Of a stretch of 64,000 bases of DNA, positions 40,894 to 48,794 are shown one piece after another. Each line of letters opens with the position of its first letter. Position 1 is the first letter of the stretch. The stretch comes from Comamonadaceae bacterium (GTDB lineage: Bacteria; Pseudomonadota; Gammaproteobacteria; Burkholderiales; Burkholderiaceae_C), in assembly GCA_003599455.1 (NCBI GenBank), contig QZKF01000059.1, forward strand, positions 1-64,000. Reading direction: 5' to 3'. A program made the position numbers and the translations under genes. The notes under the pieces are model-generated. The model saw only the letters and a program-made list of their open reading frames with translations, ran no database searches and was not told the DNA's origin.

Positions 40894-42677
40894 CGGGCGG
40901 CCTGCAGTGGCAGGTAGATCCTGAACCGGGTGCCCACGCCGACCTGCGTGTCCACCACGATCTCGCCGCCGTGCTCGACCACGATGTCCTTCGCGATCGC
41001 CAGGCCCAGGCCGGTGCCTTCGCCCGCCGGCTTGGTGGTGAAGTAGGGGTCGAAGATGCGGGGCAGCACATCGTCGGGAATGCCGCTGCCGGTGTCGAGG
41101 ATGGCGACGCAGATGCGCTCCCGGTCGCTGGACGTGGTCACGGTGATGGTGCCCGCGCCACGGATGGACTGGGCTGCGTTCACGATCAGGTTCAGGAACA
41201 CCTGGTTGAGCTGGGACACATTGCACTCCAGTGGGGGCAGGTCTTCGAACGCCTCGACCACGCGGACCTTGGTGGAGATCACCGATTTGGCGATGTACAC
41301 CACGCTGGACAGCGTGCTGTTGAGGTCGACCGCGGCGGTGCGCGCGCGGTCCAGGCGGGTGAAGTTGCGCAGGTTGTTGACCAACTCGTTCATCTGGTCC
41401 AGACCCATCAGCACGTCCCCCAGCATCTCCTGGGCCATGCGGGCCTCGCCCGGGATATCGCCGAGCCGGGCGGCGAAGTCCCTGCCGTCCAGCCGGGTCG
41501 GCTGGGTGATGTCCGGATCGCCCGCGATTTCCTTCTCGAGCACCCGGGAGGCCGCCTCGATGGTGGGCACCATGGTGTCCAGCGACTGGATGGCCATGAA
41601 CACATTGCTCTTCGAGAACGCCAGCGGCGTGTTGAGCTGGTGGGCCACGCCCGCCACCATCTGACCGAGCGTGGTCATCTTCTCCGCCTGGGCCAGGCGC
41701 TGCTTGTTGGTGTCGCTCTCCTGTGCCTGCTTCTCGATCACCCTCTGCGCGCGCCGCACGATCACCAGCAGCACCACGTAGAGCAGGGTCAGCAGCAGCG
41801 CGAGCACCAGGAGCTGGGTGCGGGAACTGTGATCGACCTGCTCCTGGTTGTTCTCGGCCTGCAGGCTGGCGCGTTGCTGGTTCTCGTCGGCGGTTTTCTG
41901 GAACGCCTGCGAAGTCGCCTTGATCTGCTGCAGGAAGGGGGTGACGTCCGAGTAGAGCTCGAACACGCCGACCACGCGCTCGGTGCCCGGCTCGATCACC
42001 GGCAGGTAGCTCGCGATCAGGTCCCGGTTCTCCACCACACCCTGCAGGGCGCTGAACTTGTCGCGGAAGGTCAGTTCGCTGACCGCCTTGCCGTGGAGGG
42101 CGGCGCCGATCCAGCCCGGGCTGCCGGACTTGTCGTCCCCGATCTGCGCGTGCTCGGTGGAATAGATGGTGATGCCCTTGAGGTCGTACACCTTGATCTT
42201 GAACACCGAGCTCCCGCGCATGGACGCGCGCACCCTGGCGTCGAGCGCGGCGAATTGCGGCAAGGCCCGGATCAGTTCACCCTGCGCCTGGAAACAGGCT
42301 TTCTTTTCGGGGCCCGCCACCGTGGCGCCGTGGCTATCGACCGCATTGCCCATGGAACGACAGCGTTCGAAATCGATGGCCGAGGTCTTGTCCACGAAGG
42401 GCGCGAAATCGCTTGCCCAGAGCGCATTGGAGAACAACCGCGTCAGGTTGACGTTGCCGTTCTCGTGAATGCTCAGCAGGTCGCGGCGCGCCACCTGCTC
42501 GGCATTCGAGATCAATTTCCCGTGAGTTTCCTGGCTGGACCGGATTTCCTCGGTCTGCACCGATTTGAAGAAATCGGATTGGCGCATCTGGAAATACACC
42601 AATGTCACTGCCACAAAGCCGAATGCCACCAGACTGGTGGCCGTGAAATATTGAATCAATTTGAATCGGGATTGCAT
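40890..42677 (-). CDS. membrane sensor histidine kinase
   Basis: About 595 residues. TM1 is at about 8-30, a periplasmic sensor region covers about 35-280, and TM2 is near 290-312 (LLVLALLLTLLYVVLLVIV). A short coiled coil precedes the kinase core, with AGVAHQLNTPLAF (phospho-His) and ATPase boxes NLIVNAAQSI, ILDTGSGIPDD and GTGLGLAI. The sensor contains two Cys, but no ligand can be inferred. I chose the start at 42677 (AGG eight bases upstream); an in-frame start at 42743 adds 22 residues. It is paired with the double-receiver regulator downstream. Confidence 0.87.
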   Translation of the reverse strand: MQSRFKLIQYFTATSLVAFGFVAVTLVYFQMRQSDFFKSVQTEEIRSSQETHGKLISNAEQVARRDLLSIHENGNVNLTRLFSNALWASDFAPFVDKTSAIDFERCRSMGNAVDSHGATVAGPEKKACFQAQGELIRALPQFAALDARVRASMRGSSVFKIKVYDLKGITIYSTEHAQIGDDKSGSPGWIGAALHGKAVSELTFRDKFSALQGVVENRDLIASYLPVIEPGTERVVGVFELYSDVTPFLQQIKATSQAFQKTADENQQRASLQAENNQEQVDHSSRTQLLVLALLLTLLYVVLLVIVRRAQRVIEKQAQESDTNKQRLAQAEKMTTLGQMVAGVAHQLNTPLAFSKSNVFMAIQSLDTMVPTIEAASRVLEKEIAGDPDITQPTRLDGRDFAARLGDIPGEARMAQEMLGDVLMGLDQMNELVNNLRNFTRLDRARTAAVDLNSTLSSVVYIAKSVISTKVRVVEAFEDLPPLECNVSQLNQVFLNLIVNAAQSIRGAGTITVTTSSDRERICVAILDTGSGIPDDVLPRIFDPYFTTKPAGEGTGLGLAIAKDIVVEHGGEIVVDTQVGVGTRFRIYLPLQAAR

Positions 42678-42743
42678 TTCGAAACCTTTGAATCCTTGCA
42701 ATGAAGAAATGATGGATGCTGGAACGGCATTGACCTGTTCCAT

Positions 42744-43060
42744 GGGAGTCGTGAACTATTTAACGAAATCCCGTGAATCCATCGCCCAATCAACGATGTT
42801 AGGTTTCGAGGCAATCGGAACACATACCTCGCGGGTACTATTTTTCGAGGCAGGCGACCTAATGGAGATGGGCCGGTATTGGTATTTCGGGCGCGCGTGC
42901 GGTATTTCACAACAGGCCGAATGAGGCGCTGTGAAATCGTTATTGGTATTGGCGTGACGCACTGAAAATAGTGCGGTCGCGGTATGGCCGGGCGATCGCG
43001 TGCTTTTGACAATGGCGGCCCCGGCAGGCCAGCGAATTGCGCTGCCGTGGTGTCAGGGAG
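42744..43060. other. AT-richer intergenic region with GGTATT repeats and an inverted repeat
   Basis: The region between two kinase genes is AT-richer than its surroundings. It carries GGTATT at 42875, 42881, 42901 and 42945. It also has the inverted repeat ATTTCAC (42904-42910) and GTGAAAT (42931-42937), with a 20-nt loop. A short plus-strand frame (42661-42924) overlaps the kinase N-terminus and shows no domain. I see no RNA gene. It probably contains the promoters of the two kinase loci. Confidence 0.5.
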
Positions 43061-44026
43061 ATGGTCTCGCCGAAGGGTCTTCGGGTGGCCCATCCGTTCG
43101 CCATCGCCGCCGGGAGCCGGAGTGCCACACCCATGCGCAGACAGGTGCCGTTGAAGCGGTTGCTGGCCCTGGCCATGCGGCTGATCGCCCTGGCCCGGCG
43201 GGGGTGCGACGCCACCCGCGCGGCCCGGACCTTGGGCACGCGGGAGCCAGGGCCGGGCCCCGAGACCGGGCAGGTGGCGCGGGAGACCTCACGCATGCTG
43301 GCGGCGGTCAGCCACGATCTGCGCCAGCCGCTGTATGCCCTGAGCTTGGCCACGGAGAGCCTGGTGCGCCACCCCGAGCGGCCGCCCGGTCGGCTGCTGT
43401 TGCTGCAGATGAAATCGGCGCTGCAATCGGCCGACGATTTGCTGGACGCCCTGCTGATCATGGCCCGCCTCGACGCCGGCGGATTGCAACCCCGCATGGC
43501 CGAGTTCTCTATCCAGTGGCTGCTGGACCGGGTGGACCTGGTGTTCGGTCCTCAGGCGGTGAGCAAGGGCCTGCGGTGGGATGTCACGCCCAGCATGGCG
43601 CGCGTGCGCAGCGACCCGGTGCTGCTTGAGCGCATGGTTGGCAACCTGGTGTCCAACGCGATCCGCTTCACGTCCCGGGGCGGGGTGGTGGTGTCGTGCC
43701 GGCGCCGCGGGTCCTGCCTGTTGCTGCAGGTCTGGGACACCGGCCCGGGCATCGACGCCGTGCACCAGTCGCGCGTCTTCGAGGCGTTCTTCCGGGGGGT
43801 GTCCGAGATCGACGGCGACAACGGCGTGGGTCTGGGCCTGGCGATCGTCAGGAGCGGGGCGCTGCTGCTGGGCATCGATGTCGGCCTGCGCTCCGTGCCT
43901 GGCCGGGGCACGTGTTTCTCGCTGCGCGTGCCCATGGTGCCGGCGCTTCCCGGCGTCAGCACCCCCGATGGCGTGCCGGTGTTCCTCAGCGGCTTGGCGG
44001 ATCCTGCCCCACCGACGCGTCGGTGA
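43061..44026 (+). CDS. soluble orphan sensor histidine kinase
   Basis: About 321 residues with no convincing transmembrane segment. The kinase core begins near RMLAAVSHDLRQPLYAL (phospho-His). The ATPase boxes are NLVSNAIRFTS, VWDTGPGI and GVGLGLAIV. HDLRQPL is typical of hybrid kinases that control aromatic or quorum responses, but no receiver is attached and no regulator gene is adjacent. The start is uncertain: ATG 43061, ATG 43133 (GGAG ten bases upstream), or TTG 43037. Its 3' end overlaps the convergent Nudix gene by 41 nt. Confidence 0.75.
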   Translation: MVSPKGLRVAHPFAIAAGSRSATPMRRQVPLKRLLALAMRLIALARRGCDATRAARTLGTREPGPGPETGQVARETSRMLAAVSHDLRQPLYALSLATESLVRHPERPPGRLLLLQMKSALQSADDLLDALLIMARLDAGGLQPRMAEFSIQWLLDRVDLVFGPQAVSKGLRWDVTPSMARVRSDPVLLERMVGNLVSNAIRFTSRGGVVVSCRRRGSCLLLQVWDTGPGIDAVHQSRVFEAFFRGVSEIDGDNGVGLGLAIVRSGALLLGIDVGLRSVPGRGTCFSLRVPMVPALPGVSTPDGVPVFLSGLADPAPPTRR

Positions 44027-44489
44027 AAACCAGCGACAGCGGGTGCCGCTGGCCTGCGAGGTGGTCTTCCATGCAGCGCAGCACCAGCGGGCTGCGGTGG
44101 CGCGCGCTGCTGGCGCGGATCTCGTCGGGCGTCATCCAGAGCGTACGCACGATGCCGGTGTCCAGCGTGCGGCCCGCCACCACCTCGCCGAGTTCGCCGC
44201 AGTAGGCGAAGCGCAGGTAGGTGATGTCCTCGTCGGGCTGGCCATCGCGGCCCGCGCGCTGGAAGCGCGAGAGGTACACGCCCACCAGCGCGGTGGGCGT
44301 GAAGCGGTGGGTGGTCTCTTCCAGCGTCTCGCGCGCCACGCCATCGGCCGGGCTTTCACCGGGGTCGAGGTGACCTGCCGGGTTGTTCAGGCGCAGGCCT
44401 TCGGCGGTGTGTTCTTCGACCAGCAGGAAGCGGCCCCCGCGCTCGATGACCGCGGCCACGGTGACGCTGGGTTTCCATCGGTTGTCCAT
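43986..44489 (-). CDS. nudJ: Nudix hydrolase, NudJ-like
   Basis: A 167-residue Nudix pyrophosphatase. The Nudix box is GHLDPGESPADGVARETLEE, followed by T. The N-terminus MDNRWKPSVTVAAVIE is typical of NudJ, which acts on hydroxymethylpyrimidine pyrophosphate and nucleoside di/triphosphates. The start at 44489 is preferred over an ATG three codons upstream. It overlaps the end of the orphan kinase gene tail to tail. Confidence 0.86.
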   Translation of the reverse strand: MDNRWKPSVTVAAVIERGGRFLLVEEHTAEGLRLNNPAGHLDPGESPADGVARETLEETTHRFTPTALVGVYLSRFQRAGRDGQPDEDITYLRFAYCGELGEVVAGRTLDTGIVRTLWMTPDEIRASSARHRSPLVLRCMEDHLAGQRHPLSLVFTDASVGQDPPSR

Positions 44490-44591
44490 GGCGCGCATTA
44501 TGTTCGCTGGGGTGTCGCCCCATGGGCCGCCGGACGGCTTTCAGGTAAGCTCGCGCGGACTTTCATCCAACCCGTGAGCGAGGAGACCCTC

Positions 44592-45725
44592 ATGCTGATA
44601 GGCGTACCCGCTGAGACCACAGTGGGCGAAACCCGAGTGGCCGTCACGCCCGAAACGGCGAAGAAATACGTGGCCCAGGGCCACACGGTGCGCGTGCAGT
44701 CGGGCGCCGGCCTGGCCGCCAGCGCGACCGACGCTGCCTACACCGCCGTGGGCGCCGAGATCACCGACGCACCCGGCGCGCTCGGTTGCGATCTGGTGCT
44801 CAAGGTGCGCACCCCGTTCGACAACGAGCTCGCGCTGATGAAGCGCGGCGCCACCGTCGTCGGCATGCTCAACCCGTTTGATGCCGCTGGCCTGCAGCGC
44901 ATGGCCTCGGCCGGCCTGACCGCCTTCGCGCTGGAGGCCGCGCCGCGCACGACGCGCGCGCAGAGCATGGACGTGCTGTCCTCGCAGGCCAACATCGCGG
45001 GCTACAAGGCCGTGATGGTCGCCGCCCACCACTACCAGCGCTTCTTCCCCATGCTCATGACGGCGGCCGGCACGGTGAAAGCCGCGCGCGTGGTCATCCT
45101 GGGCGTGGGCGTGGCGGGCCTGCAGGCCATCGCCACCGCCAAGCGGCTGGGCGCGGTGATCGAGGCCAGCGACGTGCGCCCGAGCGTGAAGGAGCAGGTC
45201 GAGTCGCTGGGCGGCAAGTTCATCGACGTGCCGTATGAGACCGCCGAAGAGAAGGAAGCGGCCGAAGGCGTGGGCGGTTATGCCCGGCCCATGCCACCGA
45301 GCTGGCTGGAGCGCCAGAAGGCCGAGGTGGCCAAGCGCGTGGCGCTGGCCGACGTGGTGATCTCCACCGCGCTCATTCCAGGGCGTGCCGCGCCGGTGCT
45401 CATCACCGAGGACATGGTCAAGTCCATGAAGCCCGGCAGCGTGATCGTGGACATCGCCGCCGGCAAGGGCGCCAACGGCGTGGGTGGCAACTGCCCGCTG
45501 ACCGAGACCGACCAGACGGTGGTCAGGCACGGCGTGACGCTGGTGGGCGAGACCAACCTGGCCGCGATGGTCGGTGCTGACGCCTCGGCGCTCTACGCGC
45601 GCAACGTTCTCGACTTCCTCAAGCTCGTGCTGCCCAAGGACGCCACGGCGGTGCAGGTGCCGATGGACGACGACATCGTGGCGGCCTGCCTGATGACGCA
45701 GGGCGGCGAGGTCAAGCGCACATGA
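44592..45725 (+). CDS. pntAA: NAD(P) transhydrogenase alpha subunit, NAD-binding domain I part
   Basis: The soluble dI component of proton-translocating transhydrogenase, which uses the proton gradient to make NADPH from NADH. The 377-residue product shows [20 protein letters not shown], the RQD-loop-like [12 protein letters not shown], the Rossmann motif [20 protein letters not shown] and [12 protein letters not shown]. The membrane part is encoded separately (46845). A good AGGAG precedes the ATG. It overlaps panD by 4 nt (ATGA), an unusual partner in this operon. Confidence 0.94.
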   Translation: MLIGVPAETTVGETRVAVTPETAKKYVAQGHTVRVQSGAGLAASATDAAYTAVGAEITDAPGALGCDLVLKVRTPFDNELALMKRGATVVGMLNPFDAAGLQRMASAGLTAFALEAAPRTTRAQSMDVLSSQANIAGYKAVMVAAHHYQRFFPMLMTAAGTVKAARVVILGVGVAGLQAIATAKRLGAVIEASDVRPSVKEQVESLGGKFIDVPYETAEEKEAAEGVGGYARPMPPSWLERQKAEVAKRVALADVVISTALIPGRAAPVLITEDMVKSMKPGSVIVDIAAGKGANGVGGNCPLTETDQTVVRHGVTLVGETNLAAMVGADASALYARNVLDFLKLVLPKDATAVQVPMDDDIVAACLMTQGGEVKRT

Positions 45726-46084
45726 GCCGGATCATGCTGCGGGCCAAGTTGCACCGCGCCACCGTCACCGAGGCCGACCTGCATTACGAAGGTTCCTGCG
45801 GCATCGACGAGGAGCTGCTCGACGCCGCCGACATGCGCGAGTACGAGAAGATCGAGCTCTACAACGTCAACAACGGCGAGCGTTTTTCCACCTACATCAT
45901 CAAGGCCGCACGCGGCTCGGGCGCCATCTCGCTCAATGGCGCGGCCGCGCGCAAGGCGCACGTGGGCGACCTGCTGATCATCTGCACCTACTCACCGGTG
46001 GACGACGACGCGCTGGCCCAATGGAAGCCGCGCGTGGTGCTGCTCGGCGAAGGCAACCGCATCAACGAGATCAAGAAAACCTGA
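45722..46084 (+). CDS. panD: aspartate 1-decarboxylase PanD
   Basis: A pyruvoyl enzyme that makes beta-alanine for pantothenate and CoA. The 120-residue proenzyme has the self-cleavage site Gly24-Ser25 ([10 protein letters not shown]), Lys9, and the Tyr58 region RFSTYIIKA. It is translationally coupled to the transhydrogenase alpha gene, and an exported protein gene starts 1 nt after its stop. The placement inside a pnt operon may simply reflect co-expression of cofactor genes. Confidence 0.94.
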   Translation: MSRIMLRAKLHRATVTEADLHYEGSCGIDEELLDAADMREYEKIELYNVNNGERFSTYIIKAARGSGAISLNGAAARKAHVGDLLIICTYSPVDDDALAQWKPRVVLLGEGNRINEIKKT

Positions 46085-46085
46085 A

Positions 46086-46841
46086 ATGAGCCGCTTGTCC
46101 ATGGGGCTGGATTCCCGAATGCGCCAGACCGCCGCCGCTGTCGTGCTGTCATTGAGCCTGCAGCCGGTGTTGGCGGCCGAGTTCTCGGTCGGCCGTGTGG
46201 AAGTGGTTTTCCCGACCGATGACTGGCGCGAGGTGGTCCTGCCCGACAAGGGCAGAGCCTACGGCGGCGACCGCGGTGGTGTCATCGAGAGCGAGACCAA
46301 GTTGTTCATTCAGGCGCCGTCCGGCGAGCATCCCGGTGCACTGGTCCTGATCCGCGCCAATGCAGCGGGCATGCGCAGCGGCAGGATGATCTACAGCACG
46401 AGCTGCGAGACCAGCGAGTACTACTTTGCCGAGGGCGACGCGGGGTTTCAGGCGCGTGCCGCTCACTGTCTGGTGGTGTTTCCGGCGTATGCCTCCGAGG
46501 AGGTGATGAGCAAGCTGGCACCGCCAGTGGTACTGGACTGGCTCCGTTCGTCGCGCGCCCAGTTGCCCAAGTCGATGGCCACCATCTGGAGTCGTCACTC
46601 GGTTTCCACGGGGACATTTCTGGACGTGCACGTGTTCCTCACACCTCAGGCCGGCGCGGCCGATGACGACACTCCCGACGTGAAGTTGCCGAGCGGCGTC
46701 CTGCCGCAGCATGTGCGCTGGGGGCGACAGTTGAAAGAGGCCGTGCGCAGCAGCGTCTATTCCATCAGCGGCAAGCTTCAAATACCGTCAATGGATATCA
46801 AACCCCACAAGCTGGTCCTCAACCTCAACCCAGGAAACTGA
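46086..46841 (+). CDS. exported hypothetical protein inside the pnt operon
   Basis: A 251-residue protein I cannot assign. It has a likely signal peptide (hydrophobic AAAVVLSLSLQPVLA, cleavage about residue 31). The soluble mature part contains two Cys (about 105 and 127) in SCETSEYYF and HCLVVFP that may pair. Its codon use looks slightly less GC-biased than the neighbours. It is inserted between panD (1 nt) and pntAB (3 nt), so it is certainly co-transcribed with transhydrogenase genes. No domain known to me is visible. Confidence 0.72.
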   Translation: MSRLSMGLDSRMRQTAAAVVLSLSLQPVLAAEFSVGRVEVVFPTDDWREVVLPDKGRAYGGDRGGVIESETKLFIQAPSGEHPGALVLIRANAAGMRSGRMIYSTSCETSEYYFAEGDAGFQARAAHCLVVFPAYASEEVMSKLAPPVVLDWLRSSRAQLPKSMATIWSRHSVSTGTFLDVHVFLTPQAGAADDDTPDVKLPSGVLPQHVRWGRQLKEAVRSSVYSISGKLQIPSMDIKPHKLVLNLNPGN

Positions 46842-46844
46842 GCC

Positions 46845-47171
46845 ATGGAAGCCGTATCCCCCACCGTTCTCAACCTCATCATCTTCGTGCTGGCCATCTA
46901 CGTGGGCTACCACGTGGTGTGGAACGTCACGCCCGCGCTGCACACGCCGCTGATGGCCGTGACCAACGCGATTTCGGCCATTGTGATCGTGGGCGCCATG
47001 CTGGCCGCCGCGCTCACCGAGACGAACCTGGGCAAGACCACGGGCGTGCTGGCCGTGGCGCTGGCCGCGGTCAACGTCTTCGGCGGCTTCCTGGTCACGC
47101 GGCGCATGCTGGAGATGTTCAAGAAGAAGGAGCGCAAGGCGCCGGCGGCTTCTGAAGGAGCTGCGAAATGA
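46845..47171 (+). CDS. pntAB: NAD(P) transhydrogenase alpha subunit 2 (membrane part)
   Basis: A 108-residue membrane protein corresponding to the C-terminal helices of PntA. Hydrophobic segments are at about 8-24, 38-60 and 63-83, including TNAISAIVIVGAMLAAALTE. It supplies part of the proton channel. It starts 3 nt after the unknown exported protein gene and overlaps pntB by ATGA. Confidence 0.93.
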   Translation: MEAVSPTVLNLIIFVLAIYVGYHVVWNVTPALHTPLMAVTNAISAIVIVGAMLAAALTETNLGKTTGVLAVALAAVNVFGGFLVTRRMLEMFKKKERKAPAASEGAAK

Positions 47172-48592
47172 GCATGAACCTCGTCACGCTGCTGTACCTG
47201 GTCGCCAGCGTCTTCTTCATCCAGGCCTTGAAGGGCCTGAGCCATCCCACCACCTCCATCCGGGGCAACATCTTCGGCATGAGCGGCATGGCGATTGCCG
47301 TGCTGACCACCGCCGCGCTCATCGTCGAGCTCTCCGGCGGCAAGGCCGAGGGCATGGTCTGGGTGCTGGGTGGCCTGCTGGTGGGTGGCGCCGTCGGTGC
47401 CGTCATGGCCAACCGGGTCGAGATGACCAAGATGCCCGAGCTGGTGGCCTTCATGCACAGCATGATCGGCCTGGCCGCGGTCTGCATCGCGGTGGCCGTG
47501 GTGGCCGAGCCCTGGGCCTTCGCCATCGTCGCCAAGGGTGACCCCATCCCGGGTGGCAACCGCATCGAGCTCGCGCTGGGCGCCTTCATCGGCGCGGTCA
47601 CGTTCTCGGGTTCGGTCATCGCCTTCGGCAAGCTCTCGGGCAAGTACAAGTTCCGCCTGTTCCAGGGCGCGCCGGTCACCTTCGCGGGCCAGCACAAGCT
47701 CAACCTGCTGCTCGGTCTGGCGGTGGTGTTCTTCTGCTTCGGCTTCTGGCACTCGCAGAGCTGGATCGACATCGTGCTGGTGATCGCCCTGGGCTTCATC
47801 CTGGGCGTGCTGATCATCATCCCCATCGGCGGTGCCGACATGCCGGTGGTGGTCTCCATGCTCAACAGCTACTCGGGCTGGGCGGCGGCGGGCATCGGCT
47901 TCAGCCTGAACAACTCCATGCTGATCATTGCCGGCTCGCTGGTGGGCAGCTCGGGCGCGATCCTCTCGTACATCATGTGCAAGGCGATGAACCGCTCGTT
48001 CTTCAACGTGATCCTGGGCGGCTTCGGTGGCGAAGCGGCTGCCGCCGGCGGCGCCAAGGCCGAGGCGCGGCCGGTCAAGAGCGGCAGCGCCGACGACGCG
48101 GCCTTCGTGCTGGGCAACGCCGAGACCGTGGTGATCGTGCCGGGCTACGGCCTGGCGGTGGCGCGCGCGCAGCATGCGGTGAAGGAACTCGCGCACAAGC
48201 TGACCGAAAAGGGCATCACCGTGAAGTACGCCATCCACCCGGTGGCCGGGCGCATGCCGGGCCACATGAACGTGCTGCTGGCCGAGGCCGAGGTGCCCTA
48301 CGACCAGGTGTTCGAGATGGAGGACATCAACGGCGAATTCGGCCAGGCCGACGTGGCCATCATCCTGGGCGCCAACGACGTGGTGAATCCGGCCGCGCTG
48401 CAGAAGGGCAGCGCGATCTATGGCATGCCCATCCTGGAGGCCTACAAGGCCAAGACCGTGATCGTGAACAAGCGCTCCATGGCCGCGGGCTACGCCGGTC
48501 TGGACAACGAACTGTTCTACATGGACAAGACCATGATGGTGTTCGGCGATGCGAAGAAGGTCGTCGAGGACATGACCAAGGCGATCGAGTAA
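47168..48592 (+). CDS. pntB: NAD(P) transhydrogenase beta subunit PntB
   Basis: A 474-residue subunit with about nine N-terminal helices and the NADP(H)-binding domain III from about residue 290. The dIII motifs VIVPGYGLAVARAQHAVKEL, HPVAGRMPGHMNVLLAEA and GANDVVNPAA are clear. The membrane histidine region MPELVAFMHSMIGLAAV is present. A strong terminator follows 32 nt after the stop. Confidence 0.96.
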   Translation: MSMNLVTLLYLVASVFFIQALKGLSHPTTSIRGNIFGMSGMAIAVLTTAALIVELSGGKAEGMVWVLGGLLVGGAVGAVMANRVEMTKMPELVAFMHSMIGLAAVCIAVAVVAEPWAFAIVAKGDPIPGGNRIELALGAFIGAVTFSGSVIAFGKLSGKYKFRLFQGAPVTFAGQHKLNLLLGLAVVFFCFGFWHSQSWIDIVLVIALGFILGVLIIIPIGGADMPVVVSMLNSYSGWAAAGIGFSLNNSMLIIAGSLVGSSGAILSYIMCKAMNRSFFNVILGGFGGEAAAAGGAKAEARPVKSGSADDAAFVLGNAETVVIVPGYGLAVARAQHAVKELAHKLTEKGITVKYAIHPVAGRMPGHMNVLLAEAEVPYDQVFEMEDINGEFGQADVAIILGANDVVNPAALQKGSAIYGMPILEAYKAKTVIVNKRSMAAGYAGLDNELFYMDKTMMVFGDAKKVVEDMTKAIE

Positions 48593-48624
48593 ACCGAAAG
48601 CGTCCATTTTTGCGCGCGATGCAG

Positions 48625-48660
48625 GAGGGCCGGTGGAGACACCGGCCCTCTGGTTTTTGT
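48625..48660 (+). terminator. intrinsic terminator after pntB
   Basis: An 11-bp GC-rich perfect stem (48625-48635 with 48640-48650, loop GAGA) is followed by TGGTTTTTGT. This is a textbook Rho-independent terminator ending the pntAA-panD-x-pntAB-pntB transcript. Confidence 0.92.
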
Positions 48661-48794
48661 AGCAGCCTCGCGGCCTGCCACGCGTTTTTAGGGTAGCCTG
48701 TCAGACACGCGTAAGGGAAAAACACGAGGCCCGGTGCCCCGCTTCCCACAGACAATGCGCGGCAGTTGTTTCCACAAGAACGAGGAGATTCCGA

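Noticed and set aside
42640..42662. FNR-like TTGAATCAA near the kinase start
   Set aside because: Lacks the N4 spacer of an FNR box and lies inside the kinase coding region.
42661..42924. 87-codon plus-strand frame between the kinases
   Set aside because: Overlaps the kinase N-terminus antisense, no ribosome binding site, no domain.
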